Of a stretch of 64,000 bases of DNA, positions 35,061 to 49,101 are shown one piece after another. The translations under genes and the position numbers were made by a program. The stretch lies in contig JAYKAV010001000.1 in the NCBI GenBank assembly GCA_035582835.1, positions 3,049,253-3,113,252 of the forward strand. The letters run 5' to 3'. Under the pieces are notes generated by a model. The model saw only the letters and a list, made by a program, of their open reading frames with translations, searched no databases and was not told where the DNA came from. This stretch comes from Phoebastria nigripes (taxonomy: Eukaryota > Chordata > Aves > Procellariiformes > Diomedeidae). Positions within the stretch are counted from its first letter, which is position 1; each line of letters starts with the position of its first letter.

Positions 35061-37636
35061 CTGCAAAGAATCTTTTCACTGAAGGACTGTATTAAATACG
35101 GTTGTTCCTGCACAGATATAACATATGTAAATTGTTCATGATTATATATGAAGCCATATTACAGTTATATAAGAGAAGTGATTGCTCCCACTGTACACAT
35201 TCTTTGGAATTGTGTGACACATGCACAATCAAGCACGACACAAGAAAATTCATCAAAGAATATTTAAATATACCTTAGGGAGCCACTAAGTTTTCTGATG
35301 ATTTTACAGAAGGAAAACTAATTGCATCTGCACAATACAACTGTTTTAGGAGGGTTTATTTCCATCAGTGCTTTTACTTTTTTTCTTTGGTAAACATTTA
35401 AAACAGTCTACTTAAAGAAACCGATAATAAAAATCAGAAGTGATTGAATAGTTTGATTATATTCAAGTTTCTTCCATTTTAGCTATGCTTACTTATTCCT
35501 ACTGATTTTTTGCTATATCAGCAATGCATAGAAATTCTTGTCCTATCAGGGTGGCATCAGAGTGTATAATAATGGACAATTATTCTCACAAAGAGCTTAC
35601 ACCTTTTTCTAAGACTTAAAATTGAAATCCAACTAATTATATAAAATAATAGATTGAAATCACTAATAATTCTTCTGGCAAACATAGTCAAGTTTGTTAT
35701 ACTAAACACATTTGGTTTTACTAAGACTGTGAGGTTTTCATGTGAAATGGTATACACATCACCTGAATGCATCCATTCAATTTTAGGAAATCCTGTAAAC
35801 TTTCTAGACTATTACTGTCTTGGAAATTCTCTTACTTAGTTTTCAGAAATGTGTAGAAAGAACCACATAAATACTTCTTTCTGTCATGACTTATCCAATT
35901 ATCTGGTGGGGCTATGTGACAGACAGGCTGCAGTCAGTAGTCTGATATGGTCAAATTTGACACTGCTTGATGCTTTCTCAGGTGGCTTTTTGACAGATCG
36001 TACTAGATGTACAAAAGTCCATGTGGAGTCTGCTGGATTATAGAATCTTGCTTTACAATTTATCCAAAAGAATATTTTGCTAAGGTGATCTGAAACAAGT
36101 GACGATACTACTGATCTGTTTACACAGTAAGTTCAAGTTTCTTCTTATTTAGAACACTGTGGAGCACTTAAGTTGGAATTCTTTGTTCCCCTTGGACAGG
36201 TGAAGATTGATTCCAGTGGTCTTCCAATCAGACTATAAATCAGGATAGCTGAGATTGACAACATTTCATTGGTATGAGCAAGAGAAGAGTCAGATTATTC
36301 TTTGCCAAGCTATATGACTATGGAGCACCATTCTAATATTTCTAACTCTCTTACCACTTCACTATTGATATTGTGACAGGATTTGTAATACCATTAGGCT
36401 GTGATGCCAAAAGCAATTCTTTTAAAGAGTGTGACACTGAATATAGGCTCTGGCAAATGATGCCTTCAGTTAGAAAGTATTAATGTGACAGAACTCTTCC
36501 AGAACCTTTTACAGAGAATATGTCTTGACCAAAAAGTGACAAAAGAGAAAATAGTGCTTGAACCTGTGCAACATAGTATTGAGACAGAAAAATCTCAACT
36601 GAAAATGCCTTTTTGTGCAAGAATTGCTCTCACAAGGAACCATTGAAATCAGTGAGAACTACAGCTGTATAGATCAGGTGTCATATGAATAAAAAAGTTG
36701 TAAGATGTTATTGTTAGGTCACTTAGCTCTGCTCCACAGTTTTATTTTAGCTTTAACATTTATCAGCTTTGCTTGTCCAAACTAACTCCTAAAATAGAAA
36801 TATTTTCTGCAGTTTGGCAACAATGGGCATTCTGGATTGGGTATTCACAGAGCAAGTAATAGAGAATTTGTCATAATGGGTCCATCTACTGTTCTACAGC
36901 TTCTCTCATACTTTATGTCTTTACTTTATATACCCATAAAACATCTAACTGACTATGAAATGACAGTAAGAAAAAGAAAGAAGTGTTCCCTTTTCATCAT
37001 ATTTCCCTGACACATGAGATTTGATCATCTGTATTATCACAGCTACAAATAGTGTTAGCAAACATAAATTACCCAGCCCCATTACATACAGACATGCTAT
37101 CTGTCTTTTTGCCATTGAAAAATGCATGGGCTAACTATTTTCTGCATAAAATATTTTCTTTTATTTGTTCTAAATGCACTAGCCCTTAATTTCATGATGC
37201 ATTTATTTCACTGAGATGTGCAATGCAAAAATGCCCCCATCACTATTCTGAATACTGCATTGTGTTCCCACTACTTCCTACTCTTCCCAAACAAAACCAC
37301 TCTAGGATGAGCACCTTAATGGTATGAACGGGTAAATGATCCAAAGGATCGTCAATTTATACCTTCTGAATCTTCATAGTCTTTGAAGTGCTTTATATGT
37401 AAAGCTTAACTGTACATCTCACTAGCTTTGTTGCCTTTTTATGAGCTTTCACAGATAGTCTCTATTTCAGTTGTCTCAATCAAAATTTGGAAGAACTTGT
37501 ATAGAAAAGAGAAACAGCTCTTGAAAAGGATCGCTGTCATATCATCACGATGTCATGAAAGAAGAACTAATAAATGAGAACTTCAAGACTTCTAGTTATT
37601 ATACTGATCTCACTAGAAACTCAGCCTCTTTTCTGT

Positions 37637-37682
37637 TTTTTTGTTGTTGTTTGGGGGGGGTTGTTTGTTTGGGTTTTTTTTG
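37637..37682. repeat. G/T-rich low-complexity tract
   Basis: Short T-runs, TTGTTGTTG, a run of eight G, TTGTTTGTTT and a second T-run follow each other. Simple-sequence origin is the only explanation needed. Confidence 0.8.
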
Positions 37683-40600
37683 TTAAATAATACCCCACAA
37701 AGACACAGTGTTATTTTCATGGGTTTTTGTTCCTCTGGAAATAATTTTATCTGGTAATAATTTACAATCTCTAAAAATACATCTCCAGTTGTGATCCAGT
37801 TTCTATTGTAATGCTGCAAATTGATGGAATTAACATTGATGCTGATGAAATTGATAATGTTTTATGTGATTGTTGCTTCACTAATCACTATGTATTCCAC
37901 TGCTATCTGTATGTGAGATCATTAACATGGTATATGTATAAACATTAAGCTTAATGGAGTTAAATGATGATATGGAAAGGTGGAATGGCTAATTAATGAT
38001 CAAGCAAACAATTAGTACTCTTTCTTACTAATTCACAAGCTGTTCTATGAGGAACTTCAGCCTTGCAGAGCAAAATTCAGTGCATTTCTTAATTATAAAT
38101 AAGCTAGGGACTTGTAAAAGCACAGACTACCTTTTTAACCTCCTGTTACTACAGACTGTTTTTAAGCTTCTCAGCAAGATTTTTCCTGGTCAAAAGAAAA
38201 AGTAATTTAAAGGAAAAGCTTTTCTACTACCTTTATTAGTCACCTTTAAGTGAATATTTGACTGATGGGACCTAGTCAAGTTTTACATTTAAGAGACACT
38301 TAATGAAAAAGTACATCAGTCTTAAATGGTCCTTAATTGGTTCGCGTGGTATGTCTGTGTTGGTACTTAGCACAGGATTGAATTTCACACTAAAGGCTTA
38401 TTTCTACTAACCCTCAACTCATGCTGAGTATCCCTCTCTCCCTTGTGCATAGTCTTATTGATTTTGCCCAGAGTAATTGTCTTTCTCTGTTCTACAATTC
38501 TAAATCTTTTTCTCTGTAGTTTTTATAAAAGAACAAAATCATTTTTTCTAGCTCATTTAAATCCCTGGATTGAGTAAATTAATTCTAACTTTACTTTACT
38601 ATATGACAAGCTATAAAAAGCATCTGTATGAATTAAAAGCATTACATTCACTGTTTTCATCTTGCATATAGACTTTAAAATAACACCTTGTGTCCTCTCA
38701 AATGCAACTCCCAATATTTTCCAGAAATGTGAAATCAGCACATGATCTCCATAAATACTTTAATTAGCGTCACTGTCTGTGGATCAAATATCAACCCATT
38801 TTATTTGCACTGCAGTTCTCTTATGACACAAAATTAATGTTTCTTGATTTTTTAAGCATGAGTTCTCTGGATTTTTCCAGTTACTACTGCCTTTAATTGA
38901 CTACCTACTACGGTAGTATTGGATACGAAAATTTTCATTGAGAGCATTATCCTACAAAACCTAAAGTCAAGGTATATTTTTCAAAGTATTTCAACAAATA
39001 CTCACTTGAGGCAAAACTCAAAAGCTTTTTAGACTGCCTGGCCCGGTCTTTGATATCTCACAGGTTAGTAGAGCTCCTCTTTTGAATATAACAACTAGCT
39101 GTTGTACAAATTTTTTATTTTTATAGTGGTAAAGAACAGTATTTCAGTTGATAAATTGTAATTTATAATCCCAAGAGCAAGAACATCTTGTAGAGCTTCT
39201 GTACCTTCAAGACATAGATTGTGTCTTTAGACAAGACATTGCATTTACAGGCAAAGATAGGCAAGACATAGTATGCAGAAAACTCATATTTAGAGCCATT
39301 TTAAAAATACTTCATTGAAGATCTTATAGACATATGTGTAATATTGGACACTTGATCTGAAGGAAGATGTTATAATGCTATAATTGCTATAATGATCCCA
39401 CAGGACAGGCATTTTCCATGTGTTTGACAGTATCAAAAGAAGCCTGGACATTACTTCTTACAGCTTGACCTGAAGTGCCACAGTGGATGTTTGACATTAG
39501 CAAACAAATNGCCACATAACAGGCATGGCAGAATGAAGCAAAGTCACCCCATCCTGACCAGAAGTCAGGGANGCTGCAGTGCAGAGACTGTGTGTCAGTG
39601 AAGGACACTTCAAAAGGGAGAAAGAAAACACAATGAAAACAAGGAAAAGAAAGCTTAATATGAGTCAAAAAATTAGAAACCTCTACTGAAACATCAAGGA
39701 GTGATCTGCTCTTACAAACATACTTGACATATATTCTCTCTAATCTTACTGAGATACAGGAGAAATTTATATTTTAAACCCTGTGTGGTTGTGAAATCAG
39801 AATGTTTGAAATGGTTCAGTCCTGTTACAACGAGGAAGACTAGTCACAAGGCACAGAATTTAAAACAGTCACTGTCACAAAACGATGAATGCATTGAAAG
39901 AGAATTCCATGGCAAAAGTTACTTTGCAAGGTGTCATTAACTACCATCCCCCTCCTTTTAACACAAGACAATGTCCATTATAACGAAAATATTGAGTGGT
40001 CCATCCATTCAACAACTATCTTGCAAATTGCCTTTACTAATCAATACCAAGAACCAAATGAATTAAATTTAAAACATTTTTATAGTTTTGGCGTTTCACA
40101 TATGACTAGCATTTAAATATCCTAATGATCCATCATTCAGTGCTTTTCATTAACTGAAAATCGTTCAATACCTTTCGTTACCTAGAAAAGTCTAATATTA
40201 TTTTTAGAGCTTTGGAAGACAGTGCTGGCTCTTTTAAGTAGACATAACAAGAGATACAACACTGAGATGTCTAATGGCCTATAATGAACTTACACATCTT
40301 CATCATCTATTGGATTTCATTAATGGGGGTGATACTGAGTAATCCAGGCAAGTCATCTCTCTCTAATCCTGAAAAGCTTTGATGGTATTTCTCTGGGCTG
40401 TAGGCACTCCAGTTCTCCAGTCAGGAGTCTCAGCAGGCTTGGCCAAATAATGACTTCCATGATTAAAATCAAAACATTTTGATTACAGTATTCAAAATAA
40501 TTCCATGAAGGTATATTAGGCATAATATAGCAGGCATATACTCAGGANGCCTGGAAAGAACTTGCTTTTCCAATGCTCCTTGGGCATGAATCAAGTGGCA

Positions 40601-41934
40601 TCCAAAATACTAGTCATTTTTTAAATCTTGTTCATAATTTTTAATCATTTATGGATTATTATTGACTCTTTCAAACTACCTCTCATACATTAAGAGGCAC
40701 AAATATGTACTTCTAAAAAAATTTCGCACGTACTTTCCAGGGACTCCTTCTGCAGGTGTTCTTGCTGAAGAAGGTTAATTTGGTAAACTAAAAATAGCAA
40801 CAATTAAATTTTGTTCCACAGTATGCCACAAAACAAAATAATGCAAATGTAATGTGGCAAAACCAAACATGAGAAATAGGATATGGAACTGTCACCGTGT
40901 TGGAGATTGCTACCTGACTGCATCTGTAAATATATAAATAAAATATAAATGATCGGATTAAAAACAAGAATTATGTTACGTGCTATTGATTTTCAAGTAA
41001 ATGACGATAACAGCGATAACTACGATTTGAAATGCTTTTCATTACTTGAGTAAAGTTTTAAAAACTATTTCATGGTCATTCTTCTACTAATTCACTAACT
41101 GATTTGAACAAATTTCATTTCAATATGAACCTTGTCACTTGATATATGTCATAAAGAGGAAGAAGAGAAAGAGTTGAGGAAATATAAATGTATCATTTTG
41201 GAGAATTATAACTACCTCTTCCAGCAGAACGTGTCATGATTAAGTAGTAATGATCACTTTGAACCATTACCCTGTGTGCTCATCTGCCAGCAGAGATTTA
41301 AGCCACTTTCATGTCATGCAATGGTAAATTATTCTGGCAATTCTATTAGCGCTTTATTTTCCACATAACTCTACTATATTCTAGGAAAAAAAGTTCTTCT
41401 TAATCTGAATTACAATTTTAAATAATCTTGTATGGTTTACTTGATAGAATATGATAGTCTATTCTGTCAAAAACTAGTGAGAATTTTTAATCAGTTAATC
41501 ATTAACCCAACAGAATTAAATGCCTCAGACAGAGCTGTTAGTGTCTACTGGGTCAATGCAGATGCTCTGCACGTGCTATTAATCCATAAACTAAAACCCT
41601 CTTTGAAACTGCTTAAAATCTGCTATGAAAGCTCACTGAAATTCCTTTGCTGGGGAATTCCAAGTTGATATTTTACCTTTAGTTCATTCCACTGTGCAAA
41701 AAAGGAAATCTGAATACTCCCAATAAGAGACTTTAATAGAGTGATATGACAGGAGATAGCTGAGGAGTGAGTAACTGACTGTGGAAATTTTCACCTGGTT
41801 TAAACTCATTCTGTGTTAAAAGCAACTGAAATTGGTTGAAGTGTTAAAGATATTAAAAGAAATGATAGTGAGATGTGGGAGTGTGAAAAGCACACTCACA
41901 ACCTGTATATGCGTTGGCAGTCTTGATAGGAAGG

Positions 41935-42900
41935 CTTCATTCAAACCTCCCAAGCCACAATTCATGGCGATTGCCCCTTTTTATGTCATCTATTGAGAAG
42001 AGATTGACTCCATCATCTTTGCAATTCCTCTTCAAGTAGCTGTAGGCTGCTATTAGCATCTTTGCCAGATTAAGCAAGTGCATCTCCCTCAACCTCAGGG
42101 CTGTTGCTCTAGGTTCCCAATGATCTTGACAACCCTCTGATGGATCCACTGCAGTTTGTCAACTTCCCTCTTGACCTGGAGGGCCTGAAACAAGCAGACA
42201 TATATAATGTAGCCCAGTTTGTGATTTGCCTTATTCATGATAAGAGGGCACTGGCAGCTCACGTTCAGTCTTGCATCCCCTGTAACTCCAAGTCCTTTCC
42301 AGCAGAGCTGTCTGTTTCTTAGCCAATGGGTTCCTGGCCTGTACCAAGGCACAAGGTTTTTCCATTCCAGTACAAACCTTTGCACTTCATTTTTTTCATC
42401 TTTACCAGGTTTATGTTGGCCAAATTCTGAAGTTTTTCCAGGTCCCTCTGCACTGAAGCTCTATCTTTTGTTATGCCCCACCCCAATTTAGTATTAACTG
42501 CAATGTGGCCAACTGTGTATTCGCTTGCATCATCCAGATCACTGACAAAAATATTTAACATAAACAGCCTCAGCATGTACCCCTGGATACTCTGACATCA
42601 AAGCACTTGTTGGCCCTTTGAGGCTGGTGGTCAGCCAATTTTCAGCCTCTTTAACACTCCAGTCATCCGGTCCAAACTTCCTTAGTTTCCAAATGAGAAT
42701 GCTGTGGAAGACAGCTCAAAAAGCCTTTCTTGAATCAAGGTATATTACATTCACTACTCTTCCCTTCTCCACCATTGCCTTTTTTGATGAGTAGTTTCAG
42801 GCTGATCCAGTATGATTTATCATTCTCAAGTCCATGTTGACTGTTCTCAATTATCTTCTTGTAATTCATAGTTTTTGAGAAAGAAAACGTCACCTCAAAA
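41935..42900 (-). mobile_element. Ancient degenerate CR1/L3-type LINE copy, antisense
   Basis: Read on the minus strand, several short frames line up in order with the CR1 reverse-transcriptase C-terminal half. Near 42825 is an NSQHG block (normally NSQHGF.KGKS). Near 42500-42550 is FVSDLDDASEYTV followed by NTKLG, matching the FINDLDDG...ADDTKLG region. Near 42450 is VQRDLEKLQNLANINLVK. Near 42150 is LQWIHQRVVKIIGNLE, and near 41980-42010 is AYSYLKRNCKDDGVNLFS, matching the YKYLKGGCKEDGARLFS end of the protein. The pieces lie in at least two frames with stops between them, so the copy is dead. The FADD catalytic motif is lost. Divergence is much higher than in the copy at 63606, so this is an old insertion. 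Whether it belongs to CR1 proper or the related L3 lineage cannot be decided by eye. Confidence 0.85.
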
Positions 42901-45900
42901 TAGCTACTTCCTCTCTGTTCAGGCACATCCTTATGGTCTTCAGGGCCAGATTCTAATTATTGCTCCAAATGCTCTTAGGTAAATGCTCTAGTTATCAGAC
43001 CGCTGACTGTTCTGGTCTCTTCACTTGACTTAGCAAAAATTATATCCTTTTTGGAAAAGTTCCTTGATGTAACTTTCATGATTTCTTAGACACTCCCATT
43101 TGACCAGTCTTTTTCCTGATGAACAAACATTTCTGAAAAAAGGACTCTCTTGCTGATTAATGTGATATTGTTACCATATTCTATCATACTTGTTCCGTAT
43201 TAACAGCATTTGGAAATGCAGGTGAACAAAGGTAACAATACAAGAGGAGAAAGGGCTTTCTAAACCTTCTAAATGAACAGCATTGTCTGTATTCAGTAAA
43301 AATCAGTATCAACATCTTCTCTTGTATGTAAATTTATACCTCCTAATATGCATATACAAATTCTCCTATTCACCATACATCATATTCACATATACACACA
43401 TAGAATTTCTAGATCCCAAATTTGCTGAGTTATAGGCTATACCACCCAGATCCATCAAGAGTGGGGCAATTCTAGGCCTGTCAAGATGTAGAGAAGAGGA
43501 GCCTGGTGAATAATAATGTGGGGGAAAAAAGTGTAGATGCTTCCTAGGTTAGGCAGCAGGCAAGCAGGCGTTTTCAGCATTGTAATTTTGGAGATAGGTA
43601 CCTCAGATCCACCTGTTTCCCGAAGCTTGCCAGACCACTGCAGTTATTTTGCACAATTCTGTCACTTCAGCAAGCCAGCATGCAAATCCTCCCTGTTGCA
43701 CCTTATGGGGACACACCTGCCCAGTTCAATGTCAAGCACAAAACCGAAAAATGGGATCTTCCTGCAGTTAAAAATAAAAAAGGACTTAAGCTTGACTTGT
43801 CTGCCTTTAGAATACCTTCCAAGATATCTCTTGTGGCTATCTCAAATTCTAGCAAAGTTTTGTTTCTTACGAAAATGATTTTATAAAACATACAGCAGGA
43901 AAACAGAAAGGATCTACATTACACCTTTACTTAATCCATTTTAGTTACCAGTAAGCATCATTAATATTAAAATGTCTATTTTGTATTCTTTTTCCAGTCT
44001 TCCATCTTTTGCAAAAAACATATATTATATGCTGAGAAATACCAAGTTTCCTTGTAATGAAAGTTTTAATGGCCAAGCTATAAACCTCAGACCTAAGGGT
44101 TTATAGAGCAAACAGATCTTTCCCACAGCTACACAAACACCACTGCTAAAATAAAACAAACCTTATTTAATATAAAATTGTATCACAAGCATTAAATACA
44201 TATTAAAGGAGCATTTTAAGGCTTTTTTTTCTGTAAGTGGCAGATGTTATGAATAATAATCCATAAAATCCTCTGAATTCTAAAAAAGTGTATTCCATAA
44301 AACTTTCATCTAAATCTTTAATATAGCTCAAACACACTGAACGGTGATAATGGTAAAATACTAGCAGTAGCAAACCATTAGAATTAACTGAAATAAGATT
44401 TGATATTTTAAAAATCACTTAAAAGGGTAATTCTTCTCCCTTCAGATCTCCTTACAGCACTTTATGTAAGCTAAGCAAATGTAGCTACCTACTAATTACT
44501 GCAATTTCTGTTCCACAAACTGAAGTGTATGTAAATTTCTCTGAAAAAAAATATGCAACATCTGCCCTTTAATGGGCAGGAGAATTTAATATGTTCACCT
44601 TAAGAAAAAGAGACTCAGTAACAATGACCTTATCCTTTTTATCACTAGAGTATCTTGGGGAAAAAAAATGAAACAACACAAATAAAATATAGATTAGTGG
44701 AAAACTAAACATCTTTAAAAATATTGTCCCAATAGATCTTAGTTTACAGTGGATCAGTAGTGCTTAAGGATGAAGACAAGAGCAAGCTATAAACTGCTTC
44801 AATAAAAGTCAATTAACCCCTCATGCTTGCTGCTGTAGCCCCCTCTGCTAACTGTGTAATGTGCACCAGAACAGTATAACTTCAAGTATTAAGCAGTTAA
44901 ATGAACACTGCAAGAATAATTACCCACTGAGACAATAACAATCAGTAATGCAAATGCAAAAGCAAATCTTGTGCTGTTTTGTGGCTTTAAAAAACATGCT
45001 GTATAATACAATAGAACCTGTTTTCTAGTCATCTCCCACTAATATCCCCAGGCTGGGAGACCTCTGGAAATAGATATAAATCAGATCTTTTTTAGGTTAG
45101 GATAGTGTATATGAATGATGGATACTTCTTCCTGTAAAGCAATACAACTCAGTGAAAAAAACAAACTTCTAGAGTCAGAGATGACTAGAAAATATTTTCC
45201 TTGTTAGAATTTTAATGTGAAGATATCACTTCTCTTCATTAAAAGTTATTGAACTGGAATGTACTGCAAGAAAGCTAATGGTTTCAGTAAGTGTTTTTGA
45301 AATGCTAACTTTTGTTTAAAGATCAGCCAAGTAGTATAAAAAGGCTTTGCTACACAGCAATTAATTTTAGGTGTGTATCACTTTCCACAGAAATTCTACA
45401 CCTTACATTTGCAAAAAGCGTTTTCAGAAAGTCATGGCTCTACCAAACCTGATTCTGATATAGATTTTACTTCATGAAACTCCCACAAAAATCAGCCATG
45501 ATGGTACTATATTCTTTCAGTCACAAATAAATTATCCCCTCTTCTAGAGACAATACAGCAGTAATTTAATTTTGTACAGCAGTACTATATAATAGAAAGT
45601 GGAAATAAATAAGTCTACAGGATGAATTCGTTCAGGCAGAATTGCTTTACATAGCCATCTGATCAAGGTTTAAGTGCTGATTATTGCGATGTGTTGTCTA
45701 CACACAGCACCTAGTTTGGAATATGTTAAAAACTCAAGGAATTCCCCACCTACTGTAGCTTTCAGCACCTTAAATTTGCATTTCATCAAATATTCACCAC
45801 TTTCAGTCATAAAGTACTCTCTAATTTCATCTGGGTATTGGTAGAGTGCCACCTGCCGAGTCACTCATTTTCCCATTCATCAGACTCCCAGATTCCCATT

Positions 45901-48900
45901 TGCATTTTTGTCTGTGCCCTCTCCATTGTCTTCTCTGATCATTTCTGGATTTGGTAATATGCTTAAATGGTATATTATCTCATAAGTTATCTGTAGTCTG
46001 AATCTAACCTCTTATCAGAGAGAGTCTATATGGAAACAAAAGATATGAACCAATTTAAGTGTTTGCTTTAATGTTTTGAAACAGTCAAATTCTTCTTTAA
46101 GCATTACTAAAGGCTGATGAAAATTCATCACTGATGGCTGAAAATGAACTGCACAGTCATTTATTTGTGATCATACTGGAAACACCACAGCACCCGGAGA
46201 CTGTGCAACTAAATATATCCAGTAGAGCAAACAGATGACGAGGAGACTGCAATTAAAGGAGGTTAACATTATATTGGCTCTTGCTAATTTATTGCTCACT
46301 ACAGCAACAAATACAAGACTCACGTGCCTCTGCTCCCTGCTGTTGAAACAGACAAGTCTCAAGTCTCAGTACATACAGGAATAGTCTGTGACTTACTTAG
46401 AAAAGTGCATGTGAATGAATTAATCTAGTGGGTGTTTTGCTCCTATAGAGCCAAAGTACCATATTCTTCCCTTGGATGTTTCAACCTGACCCCCATTTAG
46501 ATCAATGGCACTTCATGTGGTTCCTACTTAGATCAATGACACCACATAAACATAACTGAAGGAATCAATTTCTTGGCACTTCTACACATATTTCACAGAG
46601 TTAATGAAATATAACATAAAGCAAGCTACATTCTGAAACAAAGAGGTAACAATTTGGAGCACTTTCACTAAAAATTACAGAATTATCCTTTGCTGTACAA
46701 CACAAAGCACAGTCTTTTTTCTGATTTGACTCCTGGTCCTTGGGATCCTTTCTTTGTAGTCTATACTTGATTTATGCATGAGTCATTGTTAATAGATAAT
46801 TATTGTGCCCATCAGTATTTACAACCGCTATTTTTTTCTTTTGCAGTTACATCTCTCTGTAGTTTCATGTTATACCACAGAATTTGTCACCTGTCACAGA
46901 ATTAGACAGCAGTCTGAGAATTCATTATGCTTGACTTCACTTAGGATGAATTTGACCTGAAGAATTTTAAAGTACTGGTGAAGACTGTGAAGGTGTTAAT
47001 AAATCCAGTACAGTAAACCTCTGACATAGAAGATTAGCTTCTGTCTCAGTCTAAATGTAGTGGCTAAAATGTTGCTCTGGGTAACACTTGCACAGGCCTC
47101 AGTAGGGAATAAGGTTGTAATTAAAAGCAGCAAGTGACCCCTACAAGAAATAACAGTGAAAGCAAAAACATCTGTAGTTTTTCTGTGAATAGTAAGATTC
47201 TGGTAGGAGCACAAAATAAGGGAAAATATTTTAAAAAAATTTTTAAATTCTTTTTTCTACAGAATTGGAGAAATTAATCCTTTTATTCTATTTTGAGAAG
47301 AAACAAGGCAGAATATATATCTGGAGGACTGAGNGTTTTAGCCACACAGTTTCTCTTAGGTAGAGATTTCTGGTGAAAAAATTGAAGATGCTTTTGCACA
47401 AGGTTTTGCAGCTTGTCAGACCATTAGGAATATAAGGACTGGTATTTCATCCTTTAAGACAGTCTTAAATTGTTACACATCTGTTTGCCATTAGGAAATA
47501 CTGTCAGGGATTAGGTCAGGAGAGGTATTACTGAAGTAACTTCTAAGTTCTTCCCAAGTGACGTGCAGTGTATCTTCATTTTCTGTAGACTTCTCCGATA
47601 AACCCAGGATTCAACACAAACCAGTAAAACCTTGCAATGTCCTGGCTCACACTTGCTACTACCTGGCTTACATATAAGCCATAGCACCCCATATCGCTGC
47701 CAAGGCTTTGACTATTATGCTTCCGCCTGGGGCCATTCTGCACAGTCAGCAGAGGCAACTTTCTGGAGTAGTGGGAAGATACAGTCCCACCACAGACAAG
47801 GCAGGAGTTTGGCTCAAAAAGGCAACAGCCACAAGCTAGAGGGATGAAGGTAGTTCTGTACAGATCTGAGCAGAGACAAAATGGTAGGTCAGGCAAAGAA
47901 AGCAAGAAAGATACCTAATGAAAATACTGTGTAAAAAATGCATCACACATTGTGGAAATTATAACGACATTAAATTACATGGGAATGAAAACTAGCAATC
48001 GGATGAAACGTAAGCACTAAAAAAAAAGAAAATTACAGTTTCTGTGTTTTGTTCCTTACTCGCTCTAGTTAAGCTCTTTCCTTGCAAATTTAACATTCTT
48101 GCTAATGCTGACTCTAGGAAGTGCTGCATACTGTCAGCCGTTCTGTTAAGCTTCAATAAGAGGTCAGTAAATTAGAAAAGGTGAGGAAGCAGGGTAAAGA
48201 AACAAAATCTTCCCCCTGTTTTTTGTACTACAAGTCATTTCCCTTTAGGCTAGAAAGTCCTGACTTTCCTGTATGTGCTATATTTGGGGACAACACCCAT
48301 AATGTAAATAACTAAAGGATGAAAACAGATTTTGGAGGAAAAATAATTTGGTAGAGTGTGGAGTAATACTAGATGATTCTTGAAAGACTGAATCATTTTC
48401 ATAACTGCCAATGTGTTTCAGGGCTCAAACTAGATTTCCAATGGAAATTTTTTATGGACTTTAAAGACAGATGGATGAGGTCTGTGCTTACTGTTCAGGA
48501 TACCTGAATACGGAGCAATCAAAAAGTAAGCAAAAGAGTTCAGCTATTGGAATCAGTGCTATCAACCAGCATCGTGACATATTTACCCCAAAAGGTATAT
48601 GAAAAGTAAAAAAAAAAAAAGTATTCTCTATAGTGCAGCAGGATGACCAAGCATAATTAACAAAGGGCTATATGTACTTAGCTCCATTTAATGCTTAATA
48701 AATCTTTTCTGCAAACATATTCTTCTGGTAGGTGTGCCCAAAAGATGCTTCTAGATGCAATTTTCTAAATTCTTTTCCTTAGGTGCCAGTTCTGAAAAGA
48801 ATATGGTCTTTAATATTGAGGTTTCACTGTTGAGGTAGTGATGGTTACAGAGGAACCATAGGAGTGCCAGGAGACCTTGGTCTCATCCCTGGTCTCAATT

Positions 48901-49047
48901 TTTGAGACAATTTCTGTCTGGATATTGAGCATTATTGTTGGTGGAAGAGTTCTATTTAATAGCAACTGTATCCCAGGATCACGTGTACATTAACCACATT
49001 TAGAATAAAGAGACTTTCTATATTCCTGTTTTTTCTTCTGCTGGTAG

Positions 49048-49101
49048 GCCCCAAACATCTACTGCTTGGCAGAGGAAAGATGCTGTTATCAGTACTTAAA
49101 G
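49048..49101 (+). other. Exon-like segment, weak
   Basis: TTTTTTCTTCTGCTGGTAG precedes 54 bases that end TTAAAG/GTATGT. Phase 0 is open for 18 codons (APNIYCLAEERCCYQYLK). It is short, isolated and unrecognised. Confidence 0.1.

Larger units (their letters stand above)
33000..41934. other. AT-rich unique sequence; possible conserved noncoding block at 37820-38110
   Basis: No gene is recognised. 34060-34370 is strongly purine-biased on the plus strand (GAGAGACAG, AGAAGGGCAGGGGAAG), which opens a 146-codon minus-strand frame of Ser/Cys/Leu-rich composition without any domain. 37820-38110 is rich in ATTAA, TAATTA and TAATGATC words without simple repeats. A fragment near 36620-36665 resembles the palindromic repeat type. 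Confidence 0.65.

Noticed and set aside
45670..45864. 64-codon minus-strand frame with a protein-like sequence
   Set aside because: Starts at GTG directly after a stop, has no splice signals at its ends, and matches no family I know.
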